NCBI RefSeq assembly: GCF_046630445.1
Contig: NC_092333.1
Location: forward strand, 707,821,001 to 707,885,000
Source: Rutidosis leptorrhynchoides
Taxonomy: Eukaryota > Streptophyta > Magnoliopsida > Asterales > Asteraceae
Length of the DNA: 64,000 nucleotides
Reading direction: 5' to 3'
Shown: in pieces, positions 12,581 to 25,553 of the stretch
Layout: every line of letters begins with the position of its first letter
Position numbering within the stretch: position 1 is the first letter of the stretch
Program-made: the position numbers and the translations under genes
Notes under the pieces: model-generated
What the model was told of the DNA's origin: nothing
Seen by the model: the letters and a program-made list of their open reading frames with translations, nothing else
Databases searched by the model: none

Positions 12581-13503
12581 TGACACAAGAATATTATTAT
12601 TAGGTTCGTGAATTTGTCAAAAGGCCAAGTCTTATCACCATCTATTCGGAAATCATCACATGTGAGTTATAGTCCCATTTGTACTATCTAAATTATTTTG
12701 GGATGAGAATACATGCAAAATTTATAAATGTTTTACAAAATAAGCATAAGTTCATGGAACTACATTCTACGACTGTTTTGTTATACCGAATATCTGTACT
12801 TATTATTATTATGCTTGGTAACCTAAGAATTAGTGAAAAATACTAATTGACGGGAATCCTAAAGGTAGATCTACGGGCACTAACCGCCCCCATTTTCGAA
12901 TAGTGGAAATGCTTTAATACTTCGAAGGGTTCTTGTCATACATTTGAATAGTGGAATGTATGATGCCAGATATCTTAAGCGCTCTATGTTAAGGTCGGTT
13001 ACCAGGTGACTCATCGTATGAATGATTTTTGCAGTTGTAATGATCCTGCGCATTTAATTAAATGAAATCTTGTGGCTTATTAAATGTTATGATTATTATA
13101 TAGAAATTAAACCAATGACTCACCAACATTTTTGTTGACGTTTTAAGCATGTTTATTCTCAGGTGAATATTAAAAATGCTACCGCTATCGTATGCCAACC
13201 CAAGGTCAAGATTTGGAGTCGGCATAATTGTTTATATTGTTTAAACTTGCATTCGGAGTATTTGTTGTAATATATTTGATCATATTGTAATGGGTTGTGT
13301 AAAAACTTATTTATTTGAGGAGATTGTCTTTGATAGACAATCTAAATTATGTTATTAAGACCTTTATTCAATAATAAAGGTTATGGTTATTTTTTTTTAA
13401 AAACGAATGCAAGATTTGAAAAACGTCTCATGTAGAGGTCAAAACCTCGCAAAGAAACCAATTAATATGAAACGTTTATAATTAATATGAACGGGGCATT
13501 TCA
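10322..13503 (+). repeat. 5' LTR of element C
   Basis: A 3,182-bp LTR. A strong donor-like AAG|GTAAGAATC lies at 11,255-11,266 (intron would start at 11,258). A conserved block at 13,113-13,190 holds CAAC-N6-GTTG, the acceptor-like TTTATTCTCAG ending at 13,162, and CTACCGCT. A TA tract occupies 12,511-12,578. No protein-coding frame is credible; this explains the long gene-free stretch. Confidence 0.93.
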
Positions 13504-13505
13504 GT

Positions 13506-13517
13506 TAGTATCCGAGC
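13506..13517 (+). promoter_or_regulatory. Primer-binding site of element C (decayed)
   Basis: It reads TAGTATCCGAGC, two changes from the initiator tRNA-Met complement TGGTATCAGAGC seen intact at the same place in K. It lies two bases after the LTR end. Confidence 0.8.
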
Positions 13518-13709
13518 GTTGGTCTTAGAGAATCAGAAAATTTTTCATTAGTGTGTCTAACTGATTTTTGATGCATTAGTGAGTCTGGACTTCAACCGTA
13601 ATTATTTTAAAAATGATTGTTTAATATAATTGTTGGAAACATAAGATTATTAACATATAAATATTATAAGATATATCATTCTCTTAACGTGCCTGCTATT
13701 ATGTGATAG

Positions 13710-14231
13710 ATGACTTCATCCGATCATATAAGCATCTCTAGTGATTCAGATTTCATTTACTTATCAAGTGATTCGGAGGCTGAGTCAAAGCATACGACTT
13801 ATGAACCAACGGAAAAGTTAACTTTTGGTGCTACCATTAAAGTGGAAAATTGTTGGAAAAATTGGGAAGATTCACAATTGCCAGTAGAGGTTCCAGAAGA
13901 GGATCCAGAAGAAGATCCCGAAGAGGAACCTGAAGAAGAGGATCCTGAAGAAGTTGTGGAAATTACCGAACCGCAACGTGATTTGGGAAAATCTTTGGCT
14001 GTTATACCCGATCCCAAACCCGATGAACCTATTATGACCCAAAATGTTTATGATCATCCACCTGAACCACCTAAGAGACCAGTTTATAAAATGACTGTTG
14101 GTTTTGCTCCCAAACAATTATCCGAAAGAACCAATTAGGGGGAATTGGAAAAAGAACTAATCAAATGAAAATCCAAACGTTTGGCCGAGAAAGAAACAAC
14201 ATCAACATCTAAGAAATCTCGCCGTTCTTGA
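13710..14231 (+). pseudogene. Acidic accessory ORF of element C (broken)
   Basis: This frame lies between the primer site and gag. Residues about 50-90 are a run of Pro-Glu-Glu and Glu-Asp-Pro units; the rest is polar and low-complexity, with no recognised domain. The first stop is TAG at 14,136-14,138, but the same frame continues with similar composition past a TGA near 14,168 to a terminal TGA at 14,229-14,231. It ends in a Lys/Arg/Ser/Thr-rich tail, as the intact counterpart in K (59,069-59,683) does in part. Same position and composition in two diverged elements suggest a shared accessory gene. Its function is unknown. Confidence 0.65.
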
Positions 14232-14601
14232 ACCATCGGCAGCTATCCTGTATTCCATGCATTGTATAATATGTATTATATTGTGTGTTTAATTTTGTAA
14301 GAAAATCCGCAATGTAATTTTCCTTATGATTGTATAATAATAAGAATAAGCATGGAAGGTTTATTATTATTATTACAACTTATTATTACGTAGTAACGTA
14401 ATAACTTACCATAGTTTTTCATATTAGAATTTTAGTAGTTAATTTGTGTGTTAGCTGCTAAGTATGAACATTATTATAGTTATAAAACGCTAATATGAAG
14501 AAAAGGCTTTTATAATAATAAGTTCATATTAAGCTACAAAATACTTTTTGGCTACTTCTAAAATTCTATATGATTAACTCAGTCGGCTATTTTTGAAGGA
14601 A
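14232..14601 (+). other. Gag-proximal leader of element C with conserved hairpin
   Basis: Non-coding, AT-rich. It has no F-box frame, unlike the same interval in K. An inverted repeat TAATATGAA (14,491-14,499) / TTCATATTA (14,523-14,531) with an internal AAAGGCTTTT-like core matches the hairpin of K at 60,735-60,773. Confidence 0.7.
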
Positions 14602-17600
14602 ATGGCTCCTTCAGCTACTAGACAACAACAATTGAACACAGAAGAACTTCAACCTTTCGCTGCAAATATGGCTGCAGTGGTGAATGCAATGAACAACAAT
14701 AACCAATCGGGTTCCAGCAGTGGAGGAAACAATGGCAACCGGGTAGGATGTTCCTACAAAGCTTTTATGGCCTGCAAACCCAATGAGTTTGAAGGAACTG
14801 AAGGACCCGTTGGACTAAAGCGGTGGACAGAGAAGGTTGAAGCCGTGTTCGCAATCAGCAACTGCGCAGAAGAGGATAAAGTTAAGTATGCCACACATAC
14901 TTTCAGGGGTACTGCTTTGACATAGTGGAATACCTACATGGATTACGTAGGACAGAATACCGCCTACGCACTTCCATGGTCCGCTTTCAAGCACATGATG
15001 ATGGAAGAGTACCGTCCTATAACTGAAATCAATAAGCTCAAGGCAGAGCTTAAAGCACTGACAACCCAAGGGTTAGATGTCACTACCTATGAGCGACGTT
15101 TCAATGAACTGGCTTTAATGTGTCCTGGAGCATTTGAGGACGAAGAAGCAAAAATTGAAGCATTCATAAAAGGGTTGCCGGAACGAATCCAAGAGCATGT
15201 AGGTGCTAACGACCCTGCAATAATGCAGAAAGCGAGCCGTATAGCCCACAAATTGATAGGCCAAATTACAGGAAGGATAAAGAAAGAAGCAGCCGAGGAG
15301 GCCATAATGAAACAGGGAAAAAGAAAGTGGGAGGAAAGCAGTGATCAGGGTCACCAGTACAACAACAACAATCAAAACAACAACTACAACAATAATCGCA
15401 ACCACACCAACAACAACAATAATCGCAACAACAACTGTAACAATAACCGCAACAACCATCCCAATAATAATAACAACAACAACAATCCCAATCACAAAAA
15501 TAACAACAACAAATGACTCAACAACAATAACCCTAACAACAACAACAACAACAACAACAACGACAACAAAAGGCAAAGAACTATATGCCCCAGGTGTGAT
15601 ACGTTTCATCCGGAATGGTTTTGTAGAGAATTATGTACCAAGTGTAATAGGAATGGCCATATTGCGGAAAAGTGTGAAGTCTACGGACCAAATAGAAACA
15701 AAGGAGTAAATAATGCCGGAACAAATAATAACGGCATTGTTTGCTATGGATGTGGAAAACCGGGCCATACCATAAACCAGTGCAGGAATGGAAATAGGCA
15801 AGGCCGTGGGAGAGCCTTCAACATTAATGGGGAGAAAGCACAGGAAGACCCGGAGCTTGTTACGGGTACGTTTCTTATCAACAATACACCTGCTTATGTT
15901 TTATATGATTCGGGTGCCGATAGAAGTTATATGAGTAGAGAATTTTGTGCCAAATTAAATTGCCCGTTAACACCTTTGGATAAAAAGTGTATAGTTGAAG
16001 TAGTAAACGGTAAACTAATTAAGGTTAATAAAATTTGCCGAAATCAAAAAATAAGTTTAGTTAGCGAAACGTTTGCAATTGATTTAATACCGGTGGAATT
16101 GGGAAGCTTCGATGTAATTATTGGAATGGACTGGATGTCCAAGGTGAAAGCCGAAGTTGTTTGTCATGAGAAGGCGATTCGCATTCCGAGAGAAAATGGG
16201 TTACCCTTAATGGTGTACGGAGAAAAGGGTAATGCCAAATTAAATCTTATTAGTAGTTTGAAGGCGCGCAAACTAATAAGAAAAGGTTGCTATGCCATAC
16301 TAGCACACGTCGAGAAGGTTGAAAAAGAAGAAAAGAAAATCGATGACGTTCCTGTTGCAAGAGAATTTCCTGAGGTGTTTCCGGACGAATTACCGGGACT
16401 ACCTCCACACCGATCCGTTGAATTTCAAATAGATCTTGTACCAGGAGCCGCACCAATAGCTCGTGCTCCATATAGACTTGCGCCCACTGAAATGAAAGAA
16501 TTACAAAGTCAGCTACAAGAATTATTAGAACGTGGTTTTATCCGACCGAGTACGTCACCACGGGGAGCTCCAATTTTGTTCGTTAAAAAGAAAGATAGGT
16601 CTTTTCACATGTGCATCGATTATCGTGAGCTGAATAAAGTAACCATCAAAAACCAATACCCTTTACCCCAAATTGACGACCTATTTGATCAACTCCAAGG
16701 TTCGAGCGTATACTCCAAAATCGACTTAAGATCGGGTTATCATCAACTGAGGGTTAAAGAAGCCGATATACCAAAAACAGCCTTCAGAACTCGTTATGGC
16801 CATTACGAATTCATGGTTATGCCATTCGGTCTAACCAATGCACCCGCAGTTTTCATGGATCTCATGCACCGAGTATGTAGTCCATATTTAGATAAGTTTG
16901 TTATTGTCTTTATTGATGACATTCTTATCTATTCAGAGAATAACCAAGAACAAGAACAACACTTGAGACTTGTATTAGAGTTGTTAAGAAAAGAACAACT
17001 TTATGCAAAATTCTATAAGTGCGCTTTTTGGTTAAATGAAGTACAATTTCTTGGCCACGTAGTCAGTAGTAATGGAATCAAAGTTGATCCCGCCAAGATC
17101 GAAGCCATCAAAAATTGGGAAACCCCGAAAACTCCAACGCAAATACGTAAATTTTTGGGTTTAGCCGGTTATTATAGGAGATTTATTTAAGATTTCTCCC
17201 GAGTAGCCAAACCTTTAACTGCCTTGACACATAAGGGGAAAAAGTATGAATGGACTTCCGGACAAGAGGGTGCCTTCCAATTGTTGAAAAAGAAGTTAAC
17301 TACGGCACCTATTTTATCGTTACCTGACGGAATGGAAGATTTTGTTATCTACTACGAAGCATCAAGAATGGGTTTTGGGTGTGTTCTTATGCAACGAAAG
17401 AAGGTGATTGCATATGCTTCTCGACAACTCAAAATTCATGAACAAAACTACACCACACATAAAATTCTATATGGGGTCAAGTTTATTGTATACACCGACC
17501 ATAAAATTCTCCAACATATTTTAAATCAAAAGCAACTAAATATGAGGCAACGTAGGTGGGTTGAGCTGTTAAATGATTATGATTGTGAAATCCGTTACCA

Positions 17601-18030
17601 CCTGGGGAAAGCGAATGTGGTAGCCGATGCCTTGAGTCGAAAGGAAAGAGAACCTATTCGAGTAAAAGCTATGAACATGATTATTCATACTAATCTTACT
17701 ACTCGAATAAAAGAGGCACAACAGGAGGTTTTAAAGGAAGGAATTTTTGGAAAGGAAATACCCAAAGGATTAGAAAAATAGCTTAATATTCGGGAAGATG
17801 GAACCAGGTATTTAGCTGAAAGAATTTGGGTACCAAAGAATGGGGATTTGAGGAAAGTGGTACTAGTTGAAGCACATAAAACCAGATATTCAATACATCC
17901 CGGAACGGGGAAAATGTACCAAGACCTCAAGATAAACTTTTGTTGGCCAGGAATGAAGGCTGATATAGCCACATATGTAGGAGCATATTTGACTTGTTCT
18001 AAAGTCAAAGCTGAACATCAGAAACCATTG
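14602..18030 (+). pseudogene. Element C gag-pol, 5' part (broken)
   Basis: One frame encodes Gag (capsid), an Asn-rich tract, two zinc knuckles (one with CX2CX4HX4C), an aspartic protease with Asp-Ser-Gly, RT with FIDD, RNase H and the integrase zinc-finger region. In-frame stops: TAG 14,923-14,925, TGA 15,514-15,516, TAA 17,188-17,190 and TAG 17,779-17,781. Against K, RNase H lacks about 45 bp in frame near 17,460, which removes the segment expected to carry the catalytic glutamate. A cysteine of the integrase finger is replaced by Tyr (GAYLTC). At about 18,030 the frame passes without a stop into element E. Confidence 0.9.
15358..15570 (+). repeat. AAC/AAT-rich tract coding poly-Asn in gag of C
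   Basis: Imperfect trinucleotide repeats encode a run of Asn with scattered Arg, His, Tyr and Pro between capsid and zinc knuckles. The same tract sits at 61,600-61,776 in K. It contains the TGA at 15,514. The antisense valine-rich frames over it are shadows. Confidence 0.9.
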
Positions 18031-21000
18031 GAAGCTCGTGATGATCCAAAGCTAGTCACGGGTACGTTTTCACTTGATGATCAACTTGTTTATGTTTTGT
18101 TTGATACTGGCGCTGATAGAAGTTTTATATCAAAGGATATTTGTCACAATGTTAAGAAACCTGTTTCTCCCCTAGATAACGTGTATTCCATAGAACTAGA
18201 GAATGGTAACTTGATGAGAGCCGATAAGATTTATCGTGATTGTACTTTGACGTTAGAAAGTAAGCCTTTTAGCATTAATGTGATACCTATTAAACTGGGA
18301 AGTTTTGACCTTGTGGTTGGAATGGACTGGTTAGCTGATAACAAAGCCGAGGTGGTCTGTGACCTAAAGGCTATTCGTATTCCTATTGCTGACGGTGAAC
18401 CTATGATGATTTATGGTGAGAAGAATGGCTCACAATTACATCTCATTAATTGCTTGAAAGTCCAGAAGTATGTGAGAAAGGGATGTATCGCGTTCTTGGC
18501 TCATGTAAGCCAAATTGTACCAGAACAAAGGAGACCCGAAGACGTTCCTATAGTTAAGGAATTTCTTGAAGTTTTTCTGGAGGAATTACCTGGTCTCCCA
18601 CCGCATCGAGAAATTGAGTTTTAGATAGACTTAGTGCCAGGAGCGGCACCAGTGGCTCGCGCACCGTACAGACTTGCACCCCCAGAACTTCAAGAGTTGT
18701 CTAGTCAATTGCAAGAGTTGTTAGACAAGGGATTTATTAGACCGAGTTTTTCGCCTTGGGGAGCTCCGGTCCTGTTTGTTAAGAAGAAGGATGGGTTGAT
18801 GAGGTTGTGTATCGACTACAGAGAATTGAACAAGCTGACAATCAAGAATCGGTATCCGCTACCGAGGATTGATGACTTATTTGATCAGTTGCAGGGATCC
18901 AGCTGCTATTCGAAGATTGATTTGAGATCCGGGTATCATCAATTGAGAGTCAAAGAAGCTGATGTCCCGAAGACAGCGTTTAGAACACGTTATGGACATT
19001 ATGAGTTTACAGTGATGTAGTTTGGTTTGACGAACGCACCAGCAGTGTTCATGGACCTCATGAACCGTGTGTGTAAGCCATATCTAGATAAATTCGTCAT
19101 TGTGTTCATTGATGATATATTAGTGTACTCCAAGAACTGAGAAGAGCACGAACAGCATCTACGCTCGATATTGACTATGCTTAGAGAAGAGCAGTTGTAT
19201 GTAAAGTTCTCTAAGTGTGACTTTTGGTTACCAGAAGTACAATTTCTTGGCCATGTTGTAGGGGCCAATGGAATACAGGTCGATCCAGCAAAGATTGAGT
19301 CAGTTAAGAATAGGGAAACTCCAAAGATGCCAATGCAGATTAGGCAATTTTTGGGTCTAGCTGGTTACTACCGGAGATTCATTGAAGGATTCTCTAAGAT
19401 CGCCCGACCATTAACTGCATTGACTCATAAGGGCAAGAAGTTTGAGTGGTCAGAACCGCAAGAGACTGCATTTCAGTTGTTGAAGGAGAAGTTAACAACT
19501 GCACCAGTATTGTCTCTACCCGAGGGAAGTGAAGATTTTGTTGTTTATTGTGATGCCTCACGTCAAGGAATGGGTTGCGTACTTATGCAACGAAACAAAG
19601 TTATTGCTTATGGATCGCGTCAGTTAAAGATTTACGAGCAGAACTACACTACGCACGACCTTGAGTTAGGAGCTGTTGTCTTTGCACTTAAAATGTGGAG
19701 ACACTACCTGTTTGGAACCAAGTTCACTATCTTCACTGACCATAAGAGTTTACAGCACATATTCGATCAGAAGCAACTCAACATGAGACAGCGACATTGG
19801 ATGGAACTACTTAATGATTATAACTGCGAACTTCAATACCATCCGGGCAAGGCGAATGTTGTGGCAGATGCCTTGAGCAGAAAGGAGCGAGAGAAACCTC
19901 TTAGGGTTAAAGCGCTTAACATAGTTGTCCGTACGAATCTCACATCACAAATTCGCGAAGCACAACAAGAAGCCATGAAACAGGAGAATGTTGATGTTGA
20001 ATTTCTCAAAGGGATGGATAAGAAGTTTGACATCAAGGAGGACGAAACACGGTACTTTGCTAACCGAATTTGGGTACCAAAATTTGGTAGATTGAGAGAG
20101 CTAGTGTTGGAGGAAGCACACAAGTCGAGATACTCAATTCATCCGGGATCAGATAAAATGTACCAAGATTTGAAGGCATTTTATTGGTGGCCGAACTTGA
20201 AAGCTGACATTGCCACTTATGTCGGGAAGTGCTTGACTTGCGCTAAAGTCAAGGCTGAGCATCAGAAGCCATCAGGATTATTAATTCAACCAGATATTCC
20301 CCAGTGGAAGTGGGAAGGAATTTCCATGGACTTCATTACGAAACTGCCGAGAATGGCGGGAGGTCACGATACTATTTGGGTTATCGTGGATCGTCTCACT
20401 AAGTCCGCACACTTCTTACCGATAAGGGAAACTGATAAGATGGAGAAATTGGCTCAGATCTACATTAAGGAAGTCGTCTCTAGGCACGGAGTGCCTATAT
20501 CCATTATATCTAACCGCGATAGCAGATTTACTTCCAGGTTTTGGCAATTATTGCGGAAAGCAATGGGGACTCGTTTAGATATGAGTACAACATATCACCC
20601 TCAGACGGATGGCCAGAGCAAACGAACTATTCTGACTTTTGAGGACATGTTGAGAGCGTGTGTCATTGATTTCGGAAACGGATGGGATAAGTATTTACCA
20701 CTAGCTGAGTTCTCATACAATAACAGCTACCATGCGAGTATTAAAGCTGCACCATTTGAAGCATTGTATGGAAGGAAGTGTAGATCTCCCGTTTGTTGGA
20801 GCGAGTTGGGAGATAGTCAGTTGACAGGTCCTGAGATTATTCAGGAGACAACTGAGAAAGTTCTACAGATTCAGGAATGATTGAGAACGGATCGAAGTCA
20901 TTAAAAGAGTTATGTTGATGTTAGACGAAAGGACATAGAGTTCCAAGTTGGAGACAAAGTTATGCTTAAAGTATCACCTTGGAAGGGTGTTGTACGATTT

Positions 21001-21354
21001 GGGAAACGAGGTAAACTGAGTCCTAGATACGTTGGACCGTTTGAGATAAGTGAAAGAGTTGGACCAGTAGCTTACAGATTGGAACTGCCACAAACACTCA
21101 GCAGTATTCATGACGTTTTCCATGTATCCAATCTAAAGAAGTGCTTAGCCGATGATAATTTGATTATTCCTCTAGAGGAACTACGTATTGACGACAAACT
21201 TCATTTCATTGAGGAACCTGTTGAAATCTTGGGCCGTGAGGTCAAGCAGTTGAAGCAAAGCAGAATTCCTATCGTTAAAGTTCAGTGGAACGCGAGAAGA
21301 GGACCAGAGTTCACGTGGGAGCGTGAAGACCAGATGAGACTGAAGTATCCGTAA
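18031..21354 (+). pseudogene. Element E protease, RT, RNase H and integrase (broken)
   Basis: Protease with Asp-Thr-Gly, RT with FIDD, RNase H with its DAS and TDHKSL motifs, an integrase with HHCC and DDE regions, and a chromodomain-like tail ending before TAA at 21,352-21,354. It is a single frame with stops at 18,622 (TAG), 19,018 (TAG), 19,138 (TGA), 20,878 (TGA) and 20,902 (TAA), all explicable as single transitions. RT and the integrase core resemble those of C and K but differ enough to be a separate family. Confidence 0.9.
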
Positions 21355-21429
21355 TTGTTTCCTGAGGAAACCACTTCAGCGGACGATCACTAAAATTTCG
21401 GGACGAAATTTTCAATAACAGGTGGGTAA
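21355..21429 (+). other. 3' untranslated region and polypurine tract of E
   Basis: A short 3' tail holds TTTCGGGACGAAATTTT, a self-complementary stretch (AAATTTCGGGACGAAATTT) also seen near the end of C (25,521-25,535) and in part in H. The purine-rich AACAGGTGGGTAA sits directly before the LTR. Confidence 0.75.
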
Positions 21430-24400
21430 TGTAACAACCCTGATTTTTCCGTTACTTTCGTTAACCTTCCGTTAGTTTATTTAACGGCGATTATTTAACT
21501 TTTATGTGTTTACGTGTATTAAATGCGTACTTGACCTTTGGAGGGTTTCAATAATTGATATGGGTTGATATTAATTCAAATAAATATTTCGGATAATGAA
21601 ATACGATAAAAACGATACGATTTTGATAATAGTTTTTTGAGCAGTGAAACGCTCGGGTTTATTTTAATAATTAATTTAATTAATTATTAACTTTTTAAAA
21701 TATTTAATTTATTGGGTTTTTAATAAATTAAGCGATTGGTTGCGTTTAACGATCGGATTAGCGTTTCGGGCCTTCGGTACGACAAAACGACACTTAAAAC
21801 GGACCACGAATACACGGAATTGCAAAACAAAAACCCGAGAACCCATGGTGGGCCCCATTAGGCTGACCCCTCCCCCTCACCCCTTATGTTTCAATTTTTG
21901 TAAGTTTAGGGGCATATGTGCTAATTTGTGAAACTAGGGTTAGTATAAATAGAAGTATTAACCTAAAATTAGTAAACCCTTACACAAAAACTGCAGTCGA
22001 TCCCTCCCTGGCTCCCTCCCATCGTTGACCACATCATCACCACCATACCATCAATTTTCAATTTTTAGATTAAACCTTGAACACGAAAGTTGCAATTCTC
22101 GATCTCCTCTACGCGTTGGTGTATTTAATTTAACGATCAAAGGTATAATTGCATGAACCCTAATTCTTAAAAATCTGATTTTTATAAATTTTCATAGTTA
22201 TGTTGTCAATTGCTCAAGTCTATACGCGTACGTGTTAATTGTAATCGTTATTTTGATTGTTTGATGCGCTAGGGTTTAAAAACGAATTTGTATTTGTTTG
22301 ATCAGAAAAATTAAGTTTTGCAAATGTTAATTATTATCTTATAATCAGATTCCTTGCAAAAAAACTATTGATTTTAGGCTTTGGATTCGCTTGATTTCGT
22401 TTCCGTATGATTAAGTTATGTCGATTTGAATTATCGTTGTGTTATTGTTGCTTGATCAGAAATCTGGTATTGATAGAAAACGAATTGGCATGTGAGACTT
22501 ATACCACTGGAAAGATAATTTAAAAACACTCAAGTTAGACTAGGATATCATGTCGTTTGCTTATGTATAGCTAGATATATGCAAGAATTAGTGTAAATGT
22601 AGTTTTATACAGCACTTGCATGAAATTAACCTTGTATGATAAAATGTGTTAACTTTTGTGATTGAAGATTTGTATATTTGAAAAGTAGACAAAAAGTACT
22701 TCATGGAGCCTTGTAGATATCATAGGCTAATTGTATCCAGATCTTCGGATAATCGTATGCGAATGTGACTAACGAAATGGGAATCGAATCTGTAAATTGA
22801 ACACGGTTTTGTACTTTGTGAATTTTGTATATTTGTTGAGCATTTATGCTTCTGTAAAATGAAACTTAACATGATATGTGACTTATTGTTAGTTTATGTC
22901 AATCTCTGAAACCTTATGCATTGGGCACAATAGAGCCATACTTTATGTGAATTCTGATTTGAACTGAAAACTGAATGATCAACTTGCACGAATAAACTGT
23001 ACAAATTGGCTAAACAAAAGTGGCTATATTTTTTATATGTGTTACTTTGATTTGTCCTTGAATTATGGCCACTGGTCTTGTATCATTTGCATGTTTCTAA
23101 CTCCGGTTATAGCCAAAATGAAATCAGTGCGCGGTCAGAAACTGACCTGGCAAACCCCAAATGTATTCCTTCTGATTCCTAACTTTTAATTGTCGTATGA
23201 GTCCCTGGCCGGACTTTTTGGAATCTATTTTGAGTCTGATTATGATCTGGAGTTTTTCATATTTACTTGAATTTTGTACTATGAGATATTGTGCTAAGTG
23301 TGCTACGTGTTCGTAAATTTGGTGCATAACGATAAACTGAAATTGTGAAAATGATTATTCATGACCTAAAACGTATTGTATGACTTAGGTTTGACATGTT
23401 GACCAATATTTGACATGAAACTACTGATGTTGAATTTAGTTGACCACATTGACCAAGTTTGACTTTCAGTTTGACTTCGGTTGACTTTGTTTGACTTGCA
23501 TGATATAATTGACTTTTACTTTAAATCGCGTCGAGTCGAGCAATAAGACAATGTACACTATGAAACCACACTTATATAAGATACATATATTGACCAACCT
23601 ACATACGTATACTTAGGTTACATTACTCGGGTCTAAACCGTACAAGTCATTTGTCTTTCATTCCGAGCTAATTCAAAGGTGAATCTACAGTCCCGCTTTT
23701 TACATGTTTTCAGGGATGAGAATACACGCTGTTATATTTACATTTTCAAATGCTTTATATTGACATGAGTAATACACATATGCATATTGAGTTTGTTCAA
23801 AAAGCCTCTAGCTTGAATACTTTTAATACCATTTGGTAGGTACAATTTAGATGGACGGATCCGTTAGGTTGACAACCTCACCCACTATAAAAGCAGTGAT
23901 GCATTTACTTTGAACATTTAATACATCTGAACAATGTATAACATTTTACAAGGTAAGGTCGGGTGTAGTGGTTTCTATACTCGGGTTAATGCTAGTATTC
24001 AAGTGCTAGGTTTATGCTTGCGATAGAATCTTGTGGTCAATGAAATTAAACTATTTTTCTGATAACTGTTTTTTAGACATTGTTACATTACTTTAAACCT
24101 GTAGATTCACCAACATTATTTGTTGACCTGTTTTTGCGTGTTGTTATTCTCAGGTCCTTAAGAGGTATGCTTCCGCTGTGTTTGCTGCATGTCTGGCCGT
24201 GGAGTCAGAATGTGATTTTAAAGAACATTATTTACTTTCGCATTTAAAACTTTTATAACTGTTTAAATACTGTTGGCTTGTGGTTACGATCACAACAGTA
24301 TTTCTATTTTGGGATTATTGACTTATGTGTTTTGAAAGTTAATATTTTTAAATAAAATTAAATGCGATTGCTTTAAACGTCTCATATAGAGGGCGTAACT

Positions 24401-24459
24401 GTTAACTGTGAGACCGGAATTAACACGCCGTCAGATGATATTTTGGCGGGGAGTTATAA
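21430..24459 (+). repeat. 3' LTR of element E
   Basis: It starts TGTAACAACCC and ends near GGAGTTATA, apparently a mutated TTACA. A clear TATA box, TATAAATAG, lies at 21,943-21,951. A donor-like AAAG|GTATAATT follows at 22,143 and the acceptor-like TTGTTATTCTCAG ends at 24,153, preceded by CAAC-N7-GTTG and followed by GCTTCCGCT. About 3 kb with no protein-coding frame. Confidence 0.85.
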
Positions 24460-25553
24460 TTGCTAAGTTACCGAGAACCGCAGGTGGTTATAATATGATT
24501 TGGGTAATAGTCGATTGTCTTACTAAGTCAGCACACTTTCTGCCAATAAAAGAAGAGGATGGTATAGAGAAATTAGCACGATTATACCTGAAAGAAGTTG
24601 TTTCTAGACATGGTATACCAATCTCTATTATCTCTGATCGTGATAGCATATTTACTTCCAGATTCTGGCAGGCATTACATGAAGCGTTGGGAACTCGTCT
24701 AGATTTAAGTACTGCCTATCATCCACAAACTGATGGGCAGAGTGAAAGGACGATTCAGATACTCGAAGACATGCTACGAGCATGTGTTATTGATTTTGGA
24801 AGCAGTTGGGATCGACATCTACTGTTAGCTGAGTTTTCCTACAACAACAGCTACCATTCTAGTATTGAGGCGGCACCATTCGAGGCACTTTATGGTAGGA
24901 AGTGCAGGTCTTCGATTTGTTGGAGTGATGTGGGGGATAAACAGATTACAGGTCCAGAAATTATCCAAGAAACCACCGATAAAATCATTCAGATTCAGCA
25001 ACGATTGAAAACAGCTCGGAGTCGACAAAAGAGCTATGCAGATGTTAGGAAAAAACCTTTAGAGTTTGAGGAGGGTGATATGGTTATGCTTAAGGTATCA
25101 CCTTGGAAAGGTGTTATTCGTTTTGGAAAGCGGGGGAAATTGAGCCCAAGATACATTGGGCCATTCAAGATTGAAAAACGCATTGGGCCGGTGGCCTATC
25201 GACTTGAGCTACCTCCACAATTAGAAAAGATTCACAACACCTTTCATGTTTCGAACCTGAAGAAATGCCTAGATACTGAAGATCTCATTATCCCTTTAGA
25301 CAAAATTAAGATTGACGAGAAACTAAATTTCATCGAAGAACCCGTCGAAATTATGGATCGTGAGGTCAAACGACTCAAACAAAGTAAGATACCAATCGTT
25401 AAGGTTCGATGGAATGCTCGTAGAGGACCTGAATTTACTTAGGAACGAGAAGACCAAATGAAGCTGAAGTACCCACATTTGTTTCCCGATATCGCACGTT
25501 AACTAGGTACAATTCTAAATTTTGGGACGAAATTTAATTTAACGGGTGTGTAA
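24460..25553 (+). pseudogene. Element C integrase, 3' part, with 3' UTR
   Basis: The integrase core resumes at a Lys-Leu-Pro motif and continues through the DDE region to a chromodomain-like tail, which is read to TAA at 25,499-25,501 except for a TAG at 25,443-25,445 where relatives have Trp. The open frame that appears to start at 24,408 borrows its first codons from the LTR of E. Bases 25,502-25,553 are a 3' tail with a polypurine-like GGGTGTGTAA next to the LTR. Confidence 0.88.

Larger units (their letters stand above)
18031..24459 (+). mobile_element. Element E, 5'-truncated Ty3/gypsy element inside C integrase
   Basis: E starts inside its protease region with no 5' LTR, primer site or gag, then has RT, RNase H, integrase, polypurine tract and one LTR (21,430 to about 24,459). 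The C integrase stops just after the zinc-finger region at about 18,030 and resumes at about 24,460, with roughly 22 residues missing compared with the same segment in E. No duplication flanks E. Both facts suggest a deletion or unequal recombination between C and E rather than a clean insertion. The left edge is uncertain by a few bases. Confidence 0.82.

Noticed and set aside
15115..15609. Long valine-rich antisense frame over gag of C (and the similar one at 61,492-61,734)
   Set aside because: It is the reverse strand of the AAC repeat coding poly-Asn; a repeat artefact.
18031..21354. Second pol of C by tandem duplication of C itself
   Set aside because: The E pol differs from C in sequence and has its own distinct LTR at 21,430, so it is a different family.
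24408..24460. Start codon of the second C integrase frame
   Set aside because: The ATG lies in the E LTR; the real integrase begins upstream of E.
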